Shown here: piece after piece, positions 1 through 12,800 of the stretch
Layout: the number at the start of each line of letters is the position of its first letter
Numbering within the stretch: position 1 is the stretch's first letter
Assembly (NCBI GenBank): GCA_023014485.1
Contig: JAJOZX010002701.1
Span: 294,501 to 358,500 of the forward strand
Direction: 5' to 3'
DNA: 64,000 bases
DNA from: Bathynomus jamesi
Taxonomy: Eukaryota; Arthropoda; Malacostraca; Isopoda; Cirolanidae
Notes under the pieces: model-generated
Told to the model about the DNA's origin: nothing
Databases searched by the model: none
Seen by the model: only the letters and a program-made list of their open reading frames with translations
Translations under genes and position numbers: made by a program

Positions 1-1004
1 TGTAAAGTAATGTAGCAGGCCTAACTTCGTGAGAAATTAGTTTTTCAGAGGACTAAAAAACCCTAACCTATCATAGTCCCAAATTACCAAGCTCTTGGTT
101 TGAGTTACAACGAGAAATCCATGTAAAAAGTCAAAACGGCTATCAACAGACATGAAAAGCATTAGACAAAAAACACTTTTTCAGGAACTTTGGATATAAA
201 GTGAGTAATTTAGCAAGGAAAATGCAAATACAAAATTTTTTAAAACGACAAAACGCTCTCTACACTGGGGAAATCGTTGACAAAGGAGGGCCTAAACTTA
301 AGTAATTGAAATGATATATTCAGGAACATAAGAGAACATCTTCAACAGCAGATAATTAAAAACAAAAGTCAGTGGCTAATTACAAACTAAAAGCAGAATT
401 TTAAAAATACACAAAATTCTCTACTTCGTCCACCCATTTCACTCGTATGCAGTTGAAGATTGATGACGTAATTGGTCTGGAGCGTAGTCTACATAAATTT
501 TGATGGTATAAAGCCATGTTTCCATTCATTAAAATTCAAACTAAAATTAGTTTCTACCGCCCCTTCACCTTTCACGTGAATGTACCAAATTACAAAACAG
601 TGAAAATTTGACTCATGAGGTTTCAGCGTAGTGAGATATCCGACTTGTGGAACAGGGTATATGGGATATTTGTATGAACATCTGTGAATCAAATTCCATT
701 AATAAATGTTCATACAAAAATTGACTCACAGCGGTCTCCCATGCGAGCACTACAAATAAGTTTTACAAATTTCATTCATCATTAATTAAGATGTCAGGAA
801 GAGTGGGCACGTTTTTAGAATGGCTGGTAATTTCCGATTAGGGCCAGAATTTGTTAAACATGCTTTTTATGGTTATAATAACATACAAATTAGAGGAAAC
901 AAGAACTATCGTATATAACTTTTCATTACTTCCCAATTTAACAAACAAACAAACAAACAAAACCAAATGTAAGCCTACAATAAGACCAAACTTTTTTTGG
1001 TACT
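1..1004. other. Unassigned AT-rich DNA
   Basis: I see no convincing coding region. A short (CAAA)n run lies near 942-962. Nothing else recognised. Confidence 0.5.
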
Positions 1005-1290
1005 TTGGTTAGGTTAAGTTGTAATATTTTCGTTAGTTGAAAATTTCTAATACATCATATTTTTAAAAATATTTACAATGATTTATATTTCAAATATTTA
1101 CAATGATTAATACGTTACACATTAGAAACAACCTTTGTTTCTGGAGGCAAAAAAATGTTAATAGCATTAAGAATGGAAATGAATGGATCGTGATCATGTA
1201 CCAACTGTCGCCACATAATATTGCTATTTAAAAAATATGATGTATTAGAAATTTTCAACTAACGAAAATATTACAACTTAACCTAACCAA
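1005..1290. mobile_element. MITE with terminal inverted repeats of about 62 bp
   Basis: The arm at 1005-1067 is the near-perfect reverse complement of 1226-1290. Each arm reads inward as TTGGTTAGGTTAAGTTG and continues through CGTTAGTTGAAAATTTC. The core contains two copies of ATATTTACAATGATT and no reading frame, so it is a non-autonomous element. The arm shares its GAAAATAT and TAACCTAACCAA motifs with the palindromic elements at 25562 and 25887. The superfamily cannot be assigned from the ends alone. Confidence 0.75.
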
Positions 1291-1472
1291 TCATCAATAT
1301 GTGGTGGCCCCCCATTAATACGTAAGTACCCTTTTTTTCATATGCAGGAAGGGAGAGACAAGGGCGAGCGCCCGTAAAAATGCCTTCCTTATATCAAGGT
1401 CTTCGAGTCTCATGATGCCTTTTCTTTTTAGTTTTGAAAAGATTTTGTAGGGCAATGTACATAGTGAATATA

Positions 1473-1975
1473 CAGGGTGTTTCACAACGGTCTGTCATAC
1501 TTTGGGCGGTGATATCGAGTAAAAAAGTTAATACAACATCGGTGCTATTTCCAACCGTTGCGGAGCACGGACGTTTTAAGGTGCACTGAAAAGAAATAAA
1601 CGAGAGTATTAATCTGATGTATTCATTGTTACATTTTATGAGATACCATACACCTTATAAATGTTCAAAATGTCCGCCTCGGTTTTCAATACACAACCAT
1701 GCTCGTTCAAAACAAGAGTCCACTACCCATTGAATCATTTCGGGGGTGTTCTCGTATGTAAGCAGCGGCATCCATAATCCGACATAAGAGTTCCTCTCTC
1801 GTTTGTACTTTGGTCTTGTAGACCATCTCTTTCATAAGGCCCCATAAAAAGAAATCTAACGGGTTAGGTCCGGGGATTTCGGGGGCCACGATATTGGACC
1901 AGCACGACCAATCCAACGATTCCCGTACCGCTGATTCAAGTAATCCGTAACATGACGACCAAAATGTGGTGGCGC
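1473..1975 (-). pseudogene. mariner transposase, 3' fragment
   Basis: The left end is a mariner-type terminus (CAGGGTGTTTCACAAC) next to TA. Reading on the minus strand from 1975, the frame encodes the C-terminal catalytic region of a mariner transposase: APPHFG, then a GNRWIGR segment and a SPDLTPLDFFLWG-like block around 1850-1900. The last is where the third acidic catalytic residue lies in this family. The N-terminal half and the other end are missing, because the frame stops at the hAT terminus at 1976. Family assignment is solid, but the copy cannot be active. Confidence 0.8.
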
Positions 1976-2974
1976 CAGTGGCGGACTGGCTAGGCTGTCA
2001 GTCTGCCATGTGGCAGATGGGCCCCCCCCTAGAAAAAAGGGAAGTTGGCCCCCTAGACCTGAGGTAAAAAAAATTGGCAGCCAATCTATTATACTCGTAT
2101 ATAAAGTTTAAATAAACATAAGTCAGTTGGGCCTGATGATATATCCTAGAATCTTAATTGAGGGTGCTGACAGTATTTCTATTACATGAAATAGATATAA
2201 TTTATTTAGATTTTTAGAATTATTTGTTTGTATTTTTTTTTATTTTGTATTTAATAATATTGTAATTTTTTTGTATTTTTTTATTTTGTATTTATTAATA
2301 TTGTAATTTTTTTATTTTTTTTTATTTTGTATTTATTACTAGTATATAAAAAGGCAAATGTATTAATAACTTCTTTAATTTGTTAAAATTATTGCAGGTT
2401 TTAAACTTTTAGAAAGTAGCAAAAATTAATAAATTTACGTGCCAAAAATACAGTTTTGCCAACCTGCCTGTCACTGCGACATTTTTAACTTCATTAGTTT
2501 ATTTAATAGTTGCCTACATGCTTCATTAAAATCAATTCCAATTTATCAAAGTAAGTCTCTTATTTTTGTTATTGCTGTTATATATGTATAATTATATTTT
2601 ACCCAGTTCTATGTCCATATATAAAAGATACATAGAGTTATGTATATATTTTATATAAAGCTGCTATATATAAAGATAGATATAAAAATAAATAAGAAAA
2701 TACATGTAATAGTATTGAGAAAAGATTACAATACAATACATTACAATACAGTTACAGAATACATATATTCATTCATTATAGTATAATGCAAGCATTGTTA
2801 TTTGTTTTGAAATTTGTTGATCTTGATTATATTAAATACAATTAGTAAATCAGATTACTTTATTAATTTTTTTTTTTTTTTTTAATATTTCAGGTAAGGT
2901 GTCTAAAATATTTAGACAGTGGGTTCAGGAATTCTATTAAAAGTCTATATAAAACCATAATATATATATATATA
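1976..2974. mobile_element. hAT terminus and following non-coding DNA
   Basis: The left boundary CAGTGGCGGACTGGC is the exact inverse of the terminus at 18338-18352. Subterminal motifs (GTCTGCC, GGGCCC) also match that other end. The remainder is AT-rich, with TATTTTT-type tracts and a (TA)n run at 2961-2974, and no frame is recognisable. It is either the 5' part of the hAT that ends at 18352 or a separate truncated relative. Confidence 0.6.
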
Positions 2975-3185
2975 CGCAGCTCCAATAAACCTTAGCCCCC
3001 CCCCCCCCCGCCCATGGCCTAAACCATTAGAGGTACAGTAAAACTAAACATACCTTACAAAAGAGAATTTAATCCTGCATTTAATGAGAAACAATTAAAT
3101 CTTGGTGTTCCCGCCATTGGCTTCCAAGACAGCCTGAATTCGCTTTGGGTAGCTTGCCAAAAGTGACGTGAATAGATCTTGATCG

Positions 3186-3489
3186 TTATGCAAATTTGCT
3201 AAAAGTTTCAATGTGTTGCGTCATTGTATCCTTCGAAAATCGATTTGCTGCAGGTTCTTGAAACAAGAGACATTCAACTTTGTCCTTTATAACTGATCCA
3301 ATGTGTTCACAGACGTTCAGGTCAGGAGAATTTCCTGGCCATTCTTCATTTCCAAAGAAATCGATCTCATGGCTCCGCAACAACTGTTGAGTGGCTAATG
3401 CTTAACTTAAAGCAGGGGGCCTTATCGTGCAGAAGTGTGACCTGATCGACATCCATAACATTGCTTGGGTTTCTTAGAAAAGGAATGAC
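3186..3489 (-). pseudogene. Tc1-like transposase, C-terminal part
   Basis: This continues the transposase interrupted by the hAT. A frame near 3440-3400 carries the second catalytic block (HDKAPCF). After a frameshift the frame 3383-3186 carries WPGNSPDLNVCEHIGS, where the last catalytic acid is expected, and ends at a stop. The minus strand runs from this part to the left inverted repeat at 2975. Confidence 0.8.
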
Positions 3490-3497
3490 ATGCTGGG

Positions 3498-6400
3498 TAG
3501 AGGCGTAACTAGGGTTGATCGCACCCAGGGCAAATCAATAAATGGCGCCCTTAAAACCAGTGTTCTTTAAAATTCTGGCTGAATTCTTATAATGGTACTC
3601 AAACTGGTTACTCGTAATAATACCGCTAACAAAATATACTTTTAAGAAGTTTATTTTATGACAAATGAAAATGAAAAACAGTTATATACATATAAAACTG
3701 TACAAAAAATGTAAAAATAAATTGAAATGAAATGAAAATACATTCATAAAAATTATTTTTACAGTTTATACTTTAATGTTTTTCTATCCATATACATAAC
3801 CGCGTATATTTACTATTAAGGTTGATATTAAATTTCTATTAATACAATTTAATTTTATAGAACCAAAGTATGGTTAATTATTTGCCGAATTACAACAGAA
3901 ACAATTAATATATGCACAAGGAGAGGCATAACTTTTCATGAGAATACACTTTGATGTTTTCTTGAATTTTACTGAATTACCGATAGCAGAATTAGCAATT
4001 AGAATATTAGATACTGACAAAAATCATTCCAATTATATGGTACTTTAAAAGAAATGCCTTGTTTGCACCTATTTTTGGCTCTTTTAATGAATAATTTGGA
4101 ACTTCACACTAAACATGTATTTTTCTTACTTTTGCTGATGCAAACTTATCAATAATGTCATCAAAATTTGTTATTTCAGTTTCCTCACGTTCAATGCTGA
4201 GCAAGGCTAAAGCAGAAAGTCTTTCTTGGCCCATTGAAGCTCTTAAATATAAGATCAATGTTAACTTGCCGAAAGATCGCTCACAGCTGGCAATTGAAAT
4301 TGCAATAGTGAGCATTATCTGAATAGCTACTCTCAAATTTGGAAAAACATTTTCATCTCTATACTGAACAATAAACTTGAAGAATTCCTCAGCTTTAGAA
4401 ATCTGAACATTTGGGCGACTTTTCAGAAACATCTTACAATCCAGGATTTCTTCATAAAGCTCAAAGCCGTCAATATCATTGCTATAAAACTGTCCAAGGT
4501 TGAGACAACTTTTCTTTAAGATATTTACGTCATGACTACTGTTGCTTTCATTTGAGTCAAACAATAATCCTCTAGCATCTAAAGAAATCCAAATTTTGAA
4601 TCCAAGTCATGGAGACGGACAAATCTTTTTTCCATTTCATTATGGAGACGATCAATAGTTTCTTTCATTATTCTCATCATTTCTTCTTTCGCAGTTAACC
4701 CTACATCCTTGGCTTTTTCACCAGGCTTGTTTCTTCTTTCTGGGGCGTCTTTCTACTTGAATATCCCATTCATCACACAGTTTCAGCCCTGCTTCAAGTG
4801 ATTCACTGGCCAATGATTCTCGACTGCTTAAAAAATAATTTTGAAGGGCTTTTAAATCATAAGCATCATGAAAGTTCATGGTATGATCTTGGAGTCGTTT
4901 TTGAACACGATCAATCCGAACAAGAATTTTGTTCCAAAATCCAAGCAAAGCCAAGAAATGAAAAGTCAAAATTTGATTCAGCACCTGCCTTGCATCACCT
5001 CTTGTATCAGCAGTTTCATTTTGATCATCAACCATGCTTTGCAAGAGTTCCACTATAATATCAAAGTATTCATGAACAGGCTTCACAGCCTCTGTTCTGG
5101 AACTCCATCGAGTTTCAGATTCAGATTTGACAACTATTGGTATGGCATCTTTCAGCTTTTGCCAACGGAGAGTTGAACGTGAAAAGAATGAATAAAGCGA
5201 CTGAATTGCACCCAAAAAAGTCACCATCACTGCATCATGGTTAGCAGCACGCATTCCAACCAAATTGAGAGAATGATTATCGCAGTTTACAAAAATAGCT
5301 TTGCTATTTTTTTCAATAATCCTCTGTTGAACACCACTTTTATAACCAGCCATAACTGCAGCATTGTCATAGCATTGAGATCGACAGTCTTCTAACGGCA
5401 TTTTGTCTTTTTCCAGTTGTTCCAAAATCACTTCCACAATGTTTTCAGCATCCTTTCGTTTTAATTGGATAAATCCAAGAAAAGACTCTTTTATAAAAAT
5501 TGTTTTCTCCTGAAAATCAATATCAACATAACGAACTGTTTCTGCCATTTGCTCTCGATGTGCTTGATCTGGAGTAGAATCAAACATGAGGCCAAAATAT
5601 TTGGCCTTATGAATGCTCTGTAACAATTTCTGGCGAACAGTAGAAGCCATCAGCTGAATAAATTCATTCTGCACTAACGGAGATAAATATGATGTTCTTC
5701 CAGGGTGCTTTTCCACAATACTGAGATGTTCTTTCATGACAGGATCAAACCTTGCCAACAATTTTAATAACCCAAGAAAATTTCCAATATTGCTTTCCTC
5801 TTCCTGTCTAAGGGATTCCTTGTGACCACGCAATACAAGGTTCTGAGTTGCTAAAAATTTTATGGAATGGAGAATTCTGTGGAGAACATCTCGCCATTTT
5901 TGTTTTTCTGTTGCAATTTGAGCTTGAAGCTCTACGTCAATGATTCCTCTGTTTTCTAAAAGATTTCTTTCCATTTCCTTCCATTGGGTGAAGCAGTATC
6001 GATGATTTTTTGCATTTTCATGGGTGCTAAGCCTTTCTGGTGCTTTCCAATGATTGAACCCATTTTCTTGCTCCAATGAAGACTGATTGTCAATTTGAGA
6101 AAATAGCAAACAACAAAAGCAAAAAGCTGCTTTCTTCTCTGGAGAATAAACAAGCCATGAGCGCCAAACTCCTTCTCCACATCCATTTCCCAACTTTCTT
6201 TTAAACCATCTTTCATTCATTGATCGGGTTTGTGTGGGAACAAATGGCCCTTCACTATTTTGAAAATACTTCGAACCCAATGTGACCCTTTCTGTCCTCA
6301 GGGCATCTGATAAAATTACTTTTTTTGATATTTTATCAAACTCCAAGAAGCCTACATCGTGATGCTGAATCGCATCTGGTATAGGCTGTGCTGTTTTTTC

Positions 6401-6937
6401 CTGCTTTTCGCTACTCAAAGTTTTAGTATCTTCTGGCTTCTTGAAAGACACTTAATTCTCCTTCTGATACACTGGCGGGTTGGTCAACACTCATATCTGA
6501 TGCAGTTAATGCTGATGAAGGACCAGCTTGTTGCTGTTCAAGAAATGACATCATAAAGCCATTTGACTTTTTAGCTTTTGCTTCTTGCATTTTTCTTTTC
6601 TTCCTGCCTTCTGCTCCACTCAGCTTCTTTTTCGGACTTTTCGGTATCGGCAATGTTCGCTTCATGGTAAAATTTTCTAGAGAAAGAAACAAAAAAATAG
6701 AATAAATTAATAATTCATAATAAAATTCTAATAAAAATAGAATGAATTAATAAAGTTAAATGAAGTTAAAAATCTGAAATTCATGGAAATTCGATGGCTA
6801 GAGATATGGTACCGGTACATTTCCAAAAGAGCATGTTTTTACTCTTAAATTTTTTTTTTAAATCATAAAAATGGCGCCCCCCCAAATTTGGCGCCCAGGG
6901 TACGCGCCCCACCTGCCCCACCCTAGTTACGCCACTG
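3498..6937 (-). mobile_element. hAT transposon (ZMYM1-like) inserted in Tc1
   Basis: The ends are TAGAGGCGTAACTAGGG and CCCTAGTTACGCCACTG, imperfect inverted repeats of the usual hAT form. The 8-bp flanks are ATGCTGGG (3490-3497) and ATACTGGG (6938-6945), a target-site duplication with one mismatch. The element is 3440 bp long and carries one transposase on the minus strand. Confidence 0.9.
4109..6692 (-). pseudogene. hAT transposase (ZMYM1/TTF-type family)
   Basis: The N-terminus (6692-6423) is a basic segment with KKLSGAEGRKKRK, the standard start of ZMYM1-like hAT transposases. A frameshift near 6440 leads to 6451-4718 (577 codons), with a TTF-type zinc-binding region (FCFCCLLF and STHENAKNHR) and then the RNase-H-like core. 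In the core, FDSTPD and CYDNAAVM supply the first two acids, followed by the CDNH (C-x2-H) signature and SETRW. After stops near 4718-4565, the frame 4564-4109 carries the hATC dimerisation domain (SCERSFGKL). At least two frameshifts break it, so this copy is dead but recently recognisable. The family is certain at superfamily level. Confidence 0.85.
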
Positions 6938-6945
6938 ATACTGGG

Positions 6946-7666
6946 ATAGAATAATATCACGAAAATACTGTCCATCCCAACTCTGACCATTTGGCTTCAG
7001 CACCCACATGAGCTTCTTTGCAGTGAACAAAACAAACACACCAACACAGTCTGGACTTTTTAATAATTCGCGATAATGTTCATTGTCATCGATTTCATCT
7101 GATGTTGTGGCCCACACTCGATCATTTTGGTAGTTAGGCCGACGTGTTACATAAACAAAAAATTCATCGGAGACAGCTAAATGCATGAAATCATCCACAT
7201 CCCAATCTTCAAGATAATGGGCAAACCACATTCTGTCATCGATGTTGAGTTGAGTTGAGTTGAGTTTTTCTTGGCTTTGGAAGTTCGTGCCAAGGCTTTA
7301 AACCTTGCCTATGACGGTACAGTCGAATGATCTCACCACTAACGATCTTTCCTCTCAACACTTCGATCTCTCTAGAAAGTTTAGCAAAGCTGTTTTTCCG
7401 CTTACGCGTACCGCTTTCAATGATGTCCTTTTTTCCTGAGAGAGTGGCAAATTTGGGCGGCCAGATTTGGTTGTATCCATTTCACATTCATCCAAAGTTT
7501 TATTCCAATTTCTTTTGACGAAGTCCTCACTTCTTCGCAACTTTTTGGCAACCCATGAACGTGTTATAAAGGTGGCTCCAGCATCACGAGCTTCCCGAAA
7601 TGTTATTGCTCGTATGCGATCTATTACACGTTGCCTCTCCGAATTACCAATTAATTGAAAAGCCAT
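6946..7666 (-). pseudogene. Tc1-like transposase, N-terminal and central part
   Basis: The N-terminal 100 codons (7666 downward) form a helix-turn-helix region: MAFQLIGNSERQRVIDRI, then SWVAKKLRRS and a SGRP linker. A frameshift near 7355-7400 separates it from the catalytic part at 7231-6946, which has DWDVDDFMHLAVSDEFF, an NDRVW block and a KKLMWVLKPNGQSWDG block typical of one widespread invertebrate Tc1 subfamily. The frame then runs into the hAT target site at 6938-6945. The C-terminus continues at 3489. Confidence 0.8.
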
Positions 7667-7815
7667 TATATTATCACTTTATCAGCTAGAGTAATTTTAA
7701 TACCTGCAATAAATAAAGAATTTTATATATTTTTATAATCACTAAAAACTATTTCGATGTAAGTAAACATGTAAGCTGCAAATGGGGTGGGGGGCTAAGG
7801 TTTTTTGGAACCCCT

Positions 7816-8036
7816 TATATATTGTATTATTTCATAAAAACAGCGTTAATCGACCAATCGCTAAAAATATAACCAAAATCGTACGCCCGCCAGAGTACTG
7901 ACTCAATTCTTCCAACCTTTGGAAATTCTGGGCGACAATGTTATATTCTTCTTTTGACGCGCTCTGACGCACCTTGATGCCGGCGAAAAGAGCTGGAGTC
8001 GCCATCTTAGTTCGTTCGAAGTTCTACTAGGAGTAA
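7816..8036. other. Unassigned DNA between Tc1 and BEL
   Basis: No frame or repeat recognised. It would be contiguous with 15165 onward before the BEL insertion. Confidence 0.5.
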
Positions 8037-8042
8037 TACGTA

Positions 8043-8729
8043 TGGAAAACTGATGAGTGGGTAGTTGGGAGGTAACGAAAATGGTTCACTGAGTAGGTAG
8101 GTAGTTAATCTAACAATCATTAAATTCCTTTTATGTCAATAACTGGGTGGATGAAACCAATTGGTTGCTCACCAGAGTTATTCTCCACACTAGTATTTAT
8201 ATACTGTGTGGGAGGAGCGTGCTCGGTAATAAGGATACATTACCGCTCAACCAACCGAGGAATAAACCAAGACAACGCTGGTACAAGAAGCCCCGCGAAG
8301 AGGAGAACAAAAGGAGAACAAAAAAAGAGAACGAAAACGAAGAACGGGGCGAGAGGACGTACCAGCAAAGTGCGCTCTCGAAAACATAACCGGAGAAGGG
8401 AGACACTCCGATAACAAAAGTAAGTGACTAATTGAGTTTTTACACCAAAGTTAATCTCATTAAATTAAGCTGGGTCAGACAAGTTAGGCCTACATTGTGG
8501 CCTAAGACCCAGCATCAACTCATAGCTTAACAAAGGTGAAGGTAGATTGCCCTAACCTAATTCTTGTGAGGAATCCTACTGTGGACCTCAATTTATCTGC
8601 CCGCTCTGGACCATTTCCGGAATCTCTAGGCTGACCCCTCTAGGCTAGACTTGATCTACTCTATAGTATAGACTGGAGATATAAGGGGTAGGTTAATTGT
8701 GGACCAATTCATACAGAGCATTTTTCGCA
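8043..8729 (+). repeat. 5' LTR of BEL element
   Basis: 687 bp, starting TGGAAAACTGATG and ending CATTTTTCGCA. After one base, TGGTGGTCCGTG starts at 8731, the position expected for the primer-binding site, and its TGG fits the tRNA CCA end. The 93-codon open frame inside is present in both LTRs and has no family resemblance. Confidence 0.9.
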
Positions 8730-9250
8730 TTGGTGGTCCGTGTGTGGGGAATTTACAAACCTTAACCTTACTTAACAAAAAATTGCAGAATTAGGCTAAA
8801 TAGCCTAAGTCTAGCCTAAGCCTAAGCTAATCAAGCCTAATTAGGTCTACAACCTAGGGCCTAACTAGGAAACATTTACATTAAAGGAGTCTCATTCTCT
8901 TATAAGCTTAGACCTGAGTGACATAAGTACTTGGGGGGGATTAAACCAAATTTAAACTTGACTCTTTTGTCTGTGCTCTCTCTTCTCTGGTAATTTCTTC
9001 TTGTCCTATATTTCATTACGATCCCCAGTTAAACAACATTAGTGAACAAGCATTTAAAATGCATACAACTCCAAGCATCCAATTCTTCTTTTAAGGAAGA
9101 ATCACTCAACAGATTTTTTCAACAGGCACATGCATTCCTTGCAATCTGTGTGTATATATATGTATATATACACTGTACTCTTTACATGTGCCACAAATAC
9201 ACTCAACCTATCTGAACATAAGCAAGGATTGCATGGGTTACTCAATGAGG

Positions 9251-9650
9251 GTCTTGTGGCCTACCTTGGCCATGGGCCAAACAATGAGCCTTGGTCTCGT
9301 GGCCTACCTTGGCCATGGGCCAAACAATGAGCCTTGGTCTTGTGGCCTACCTTGGCCATGGGCCAAACAATGAGCCTTGGTCTTGTGGCCTACCTTGGCC
9401 ATGGGCCAAACAATGAGCCTTGGTCTTGTGGCCTACCTTGGCCATGGGCCAAACAATAAAGGTCTTATGGCCTACCTCAGCCATGGCCAAAACAATTGAA
9501 CCTTCGTCTTGTGGCTTATTGTGGCCATGGGCCAAACATTAAATGTCTTATGGCCTACCTTGGCCATGGGCTAAACATTGTCTTATGGCCTACCTTGGCC
9601 ATAAGGAAAACTATACAAGGGTCTTATGGCCTCCCTTGGCCAGAGACCAA
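9251..9650 (+). repeat. 43-bp tandem repeat inside BEL gag region
   Basis: The unit GTCTTGTGGCCTACCTTGGC plus 23 further bases repeats at 9251, 9294, 9337, 9380 and 9423. Degenerate, length-variable copies follow to about 9650. Each unit contains the palindrome TGGCCATGGGCCA. The period is not a multiple of 3, so the array destroys any continuous gag frame. Confidence 0.9.
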
Positions 9651-9819
9651 ACAATACAAAATAAGACCCAGACTGGATAAACCAAAGACTGTTCCCAGAG
9701 ACCAACTAGCTACAGCCAAACAGACAAAACTTGATACTGTAGAATCAAATGTGACCAACTATAAAACACGAACACCTACATTACAGAACTTTAATGTAAC
9801 TGCTGCCTAAACTTATACA

Positions 9820-12800
9820 CCATATTGCAAATTTTGTGCAAGTAATGAACACAGTAGTACTGGGTGTGACAAATATTCAGATTTAACCAAAGGGTTAAAA
9901 GATGTGAACAGTTGAACCTGTGTAAAAGTGTACTGGCCAGGGACATTATAAGAAAGACTGTAAATCTAGGTTAAGATTCAAGTGTAAGTTTTGTAAAAGT
10001 TTACGACATGTCTCATCAATGTGTGATTCACCAAAGTGTCCAAATAATAGTACTCAAACTCAAAAGATACCTCCCCCAAACAAAGGTAATCAAGAAAATG
10101 CCACTTTCATGGGACATTCTGCTTGTTCAAACAATGTAACAAGAAACACTGAGATTCTTTTACCAACTATTACTTTGGACTTAGTGAATAGTGAGGGTAG
10201 TACCACTCCAGTGAGATGTCTTATAGACTGTTGTTCTCAACAAACATTTGTTTCAAAAAATTTAGTTAATAAATTGGGTTTGACACCAAACCCGAATGAA
10301 CAAAACTTCAATATTGCGTCCTTGTTAAGGATAACTCGGACAAAAATAGCTATAAGACAATTGACCTGGAACTACATTTAGAAAGTAAATTCAAGAAAAT
10401 TGAAGCAGTTATTATTTCTAAAGTAGGACAAAACAAACTGGTTATACCCAAACTAGAACAAACCATAAATCATTTGAAAAAACACTACAAAATAGCTGAT
10501 AGACATATCACTAACAACACAATAGCTAACATTGAAATGCTAATAGGGGCAGATTATATTAATCTTATTCATAAGGGCATAGTAGAGATAGGTAATGGTA
10601 TAGCTATTCAGACTCCATCAGGGATAGCCCCTTTGGGTGACCTATCAGACTACAACCTAGACCTAAACAAAACAGTGCATGACCAACAAATACTATGTGC
10701 CTCAACTCAGTCCTACATAACACCTGTAAGAATAGCAACACTTTGAATAATATTATCTCAACTGAGAACATTAATTCATCATTATCAAATGAAACTTTGG
10801 ATGAGGCAATTCAAACTTATGGTTACTAGAATCTGTGGGTATACATGACACACATCAACTTCAGAAGATCAGTTAATGGTAGAAAGATTTGAAGACCATT
10901 CAGTGTAAAGACAATAGTTATTTTATTGAGTTACCTTGGAAAATAAATTGTCCAACTTTAAGAGATAATCTCAAAGTAGCTAAAGGACATTTATATAAAG
11001 TAATGAAAAAACTCAGACAAGATGATATATTGTAAAGTACAGTGATGTCTTCAAAGAACAGCCAGAAAGGCTTCATTGAAGAAGTAACAAATAACCCTTT
11101 TAAAAAAGATGGTTGTCATTATTTAACCCACAGGGGGGTTTATCGACAAGATGCCCCAACAACAAAACTCAGAGTAGTATATAACTGTAGCCTCAAAGAC
11201 AGTGATAAACACAGTTGAATGATTGCTTGATTGAGGGTCCTAATCTCATTTCTGACCTTGTGAAGATCTTACTGAGGTTCAGGTTAGACAAATATGCTGT
11301 ACAAAGTGACATTTCAAAGGCATTTTTGAGAATAAATCTTAAAAATGAATATGATAAGAACCAACTAAGGTTCTTATGGTTCAAGGACATTTGATTTGAA
11401 TAAAGGGTTCATAACCTATAGATTTAATGTTGTGTTGTTGGAGCCAATTGCTCACCTAGCCTATTAGCATTGACAATTAAACATCATTAAACCAGTTTAA
11501 TAACTCTCTAACATTGAACTTCCTTAAGGAACATTTTTACGTAGACAATCTAATAGGCTCAACGACAACAAAATCTGAATTATCTGAAGTCTATGAACAC
11601 ACTCAAAACATTATGCAACAAGGTAACTTTGAACTTAGAGAGTGGATTTCAAATGATGAGGATTTAAACAAAAGATTTTAAAGGATAATAATGGTCTTAC
11701 TGAGCCATCAGACAGAGTTAAAACTTTAGGTATGAACTGGTATTTGGATGCAACTTCTAACAGTCATGATTCAATCTGTACTAAAGGTTTTAAACTTGAT
11801 GAGGAAGCAAATACTAAAGACAAATATTATCAGAGGCTTCCAAAATTTTTGATCCTATGGGTCTATTCCTGCCTTCAACAATAAAATCAAAGATTCTCCT
11901 CCAAGAAATTTGGAGGACAAATGTTGGGTGGGATGATCCAATAACAAATGAAAATCAAAAATCTTGGAAGAAGTTAGCTACTGATTTAACAAAAGTGCAG
12001 AACATTAAAATTCAAAGGTGCTGTGGGTTTAGGGATAAGCCCCAGAGACTTCATGTGTTTGCTGATGCAAGCACACAAGCTTATGGGTGCTGTGCGTATC
12101 TTGTAAGCCCTACAGAAAGTCATCTAATTTATGCAAAAGGGAAAGTAGCACCTCTCAAACCTATTCGAACCATACCTCAATTGGAACTATTGGCTGCTAC
12201 ATTAGCCATTAAAACCATTTCATTGCTTAAGGATGCTTACTATGATGTGTTCATAACTATATCCACGTCTGGCTTGACAGTCAGATTTGTCTTGCCTGGA
12301 TACGGAATGATAGCATTAATAGTAAGAATATCTTTGTAAGAAATAGGCTAAAAGAAATAGCTGACGCTAATGAAAGCCTACAAGTAAACTTTCACTATGT
12401 TCCAACTAAACAGAATCCAGCAGACTTTCTGACCAGAGGTTTATCCTACAAGTTGTTGAAGTCAAACAAAACTTGGTTTATGGGACCTAAGTGGCTCTGT
12501 AATACAGACCAATGGCCTGTGGAACAAGTTAACTTGACATTAAATTTAATCTTTTCAAATGAAAAGGTTGAACCAATCACTAATTATGAAAAGTATTCTG
12601 ATTTCAACAAACTTGTCAGGGTGACAGCCTACTGTTTGAGGTTTGCTCACAACTGTTTAGCTACAATTAACAAACAGCTAAATAAAAACAATCATAATTA
12701 TACAGAAGTTGCAACCCAATACTGGATAGGCCAGCCCAACAAAAAGAGTACAATAAAGAGTTAGAATTCTTAACAAATGGGAAACAAACAAAAGAACCTG

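Larger units (their letters stand above)
2975..7815 (-). mobile_element. Tc1-like (DDxD) transposon, split by a hAT insertion
   Basis: The ends are inverted repeats containing AAACCTTAGCCCCCC, flanked by TA on both sides (2973-2974 and 7816-7817), the expected target for this superfamily. Transposase parts lie on the minus strand on both sides of the hAT at 3498-6937. Without that insertion the element would be about 1.4 kb, a normal Tc1/mariner length. Confidence 0.8.

Noticed and set aside
8133..8414. 93-codon open frame at the left LTR, repeated at 14581
   Set aside because: It lies wholly inside the BEL LTR, shifts frame between the two LTRs because of indels, and resembles no protein.
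9251..9480. Regular repeats suggesting a CRISPR array
   Set aside because: The 43-bp units are directly adjacent tandem copies with no variable spacers, in a eukaryotic retrotransposon.
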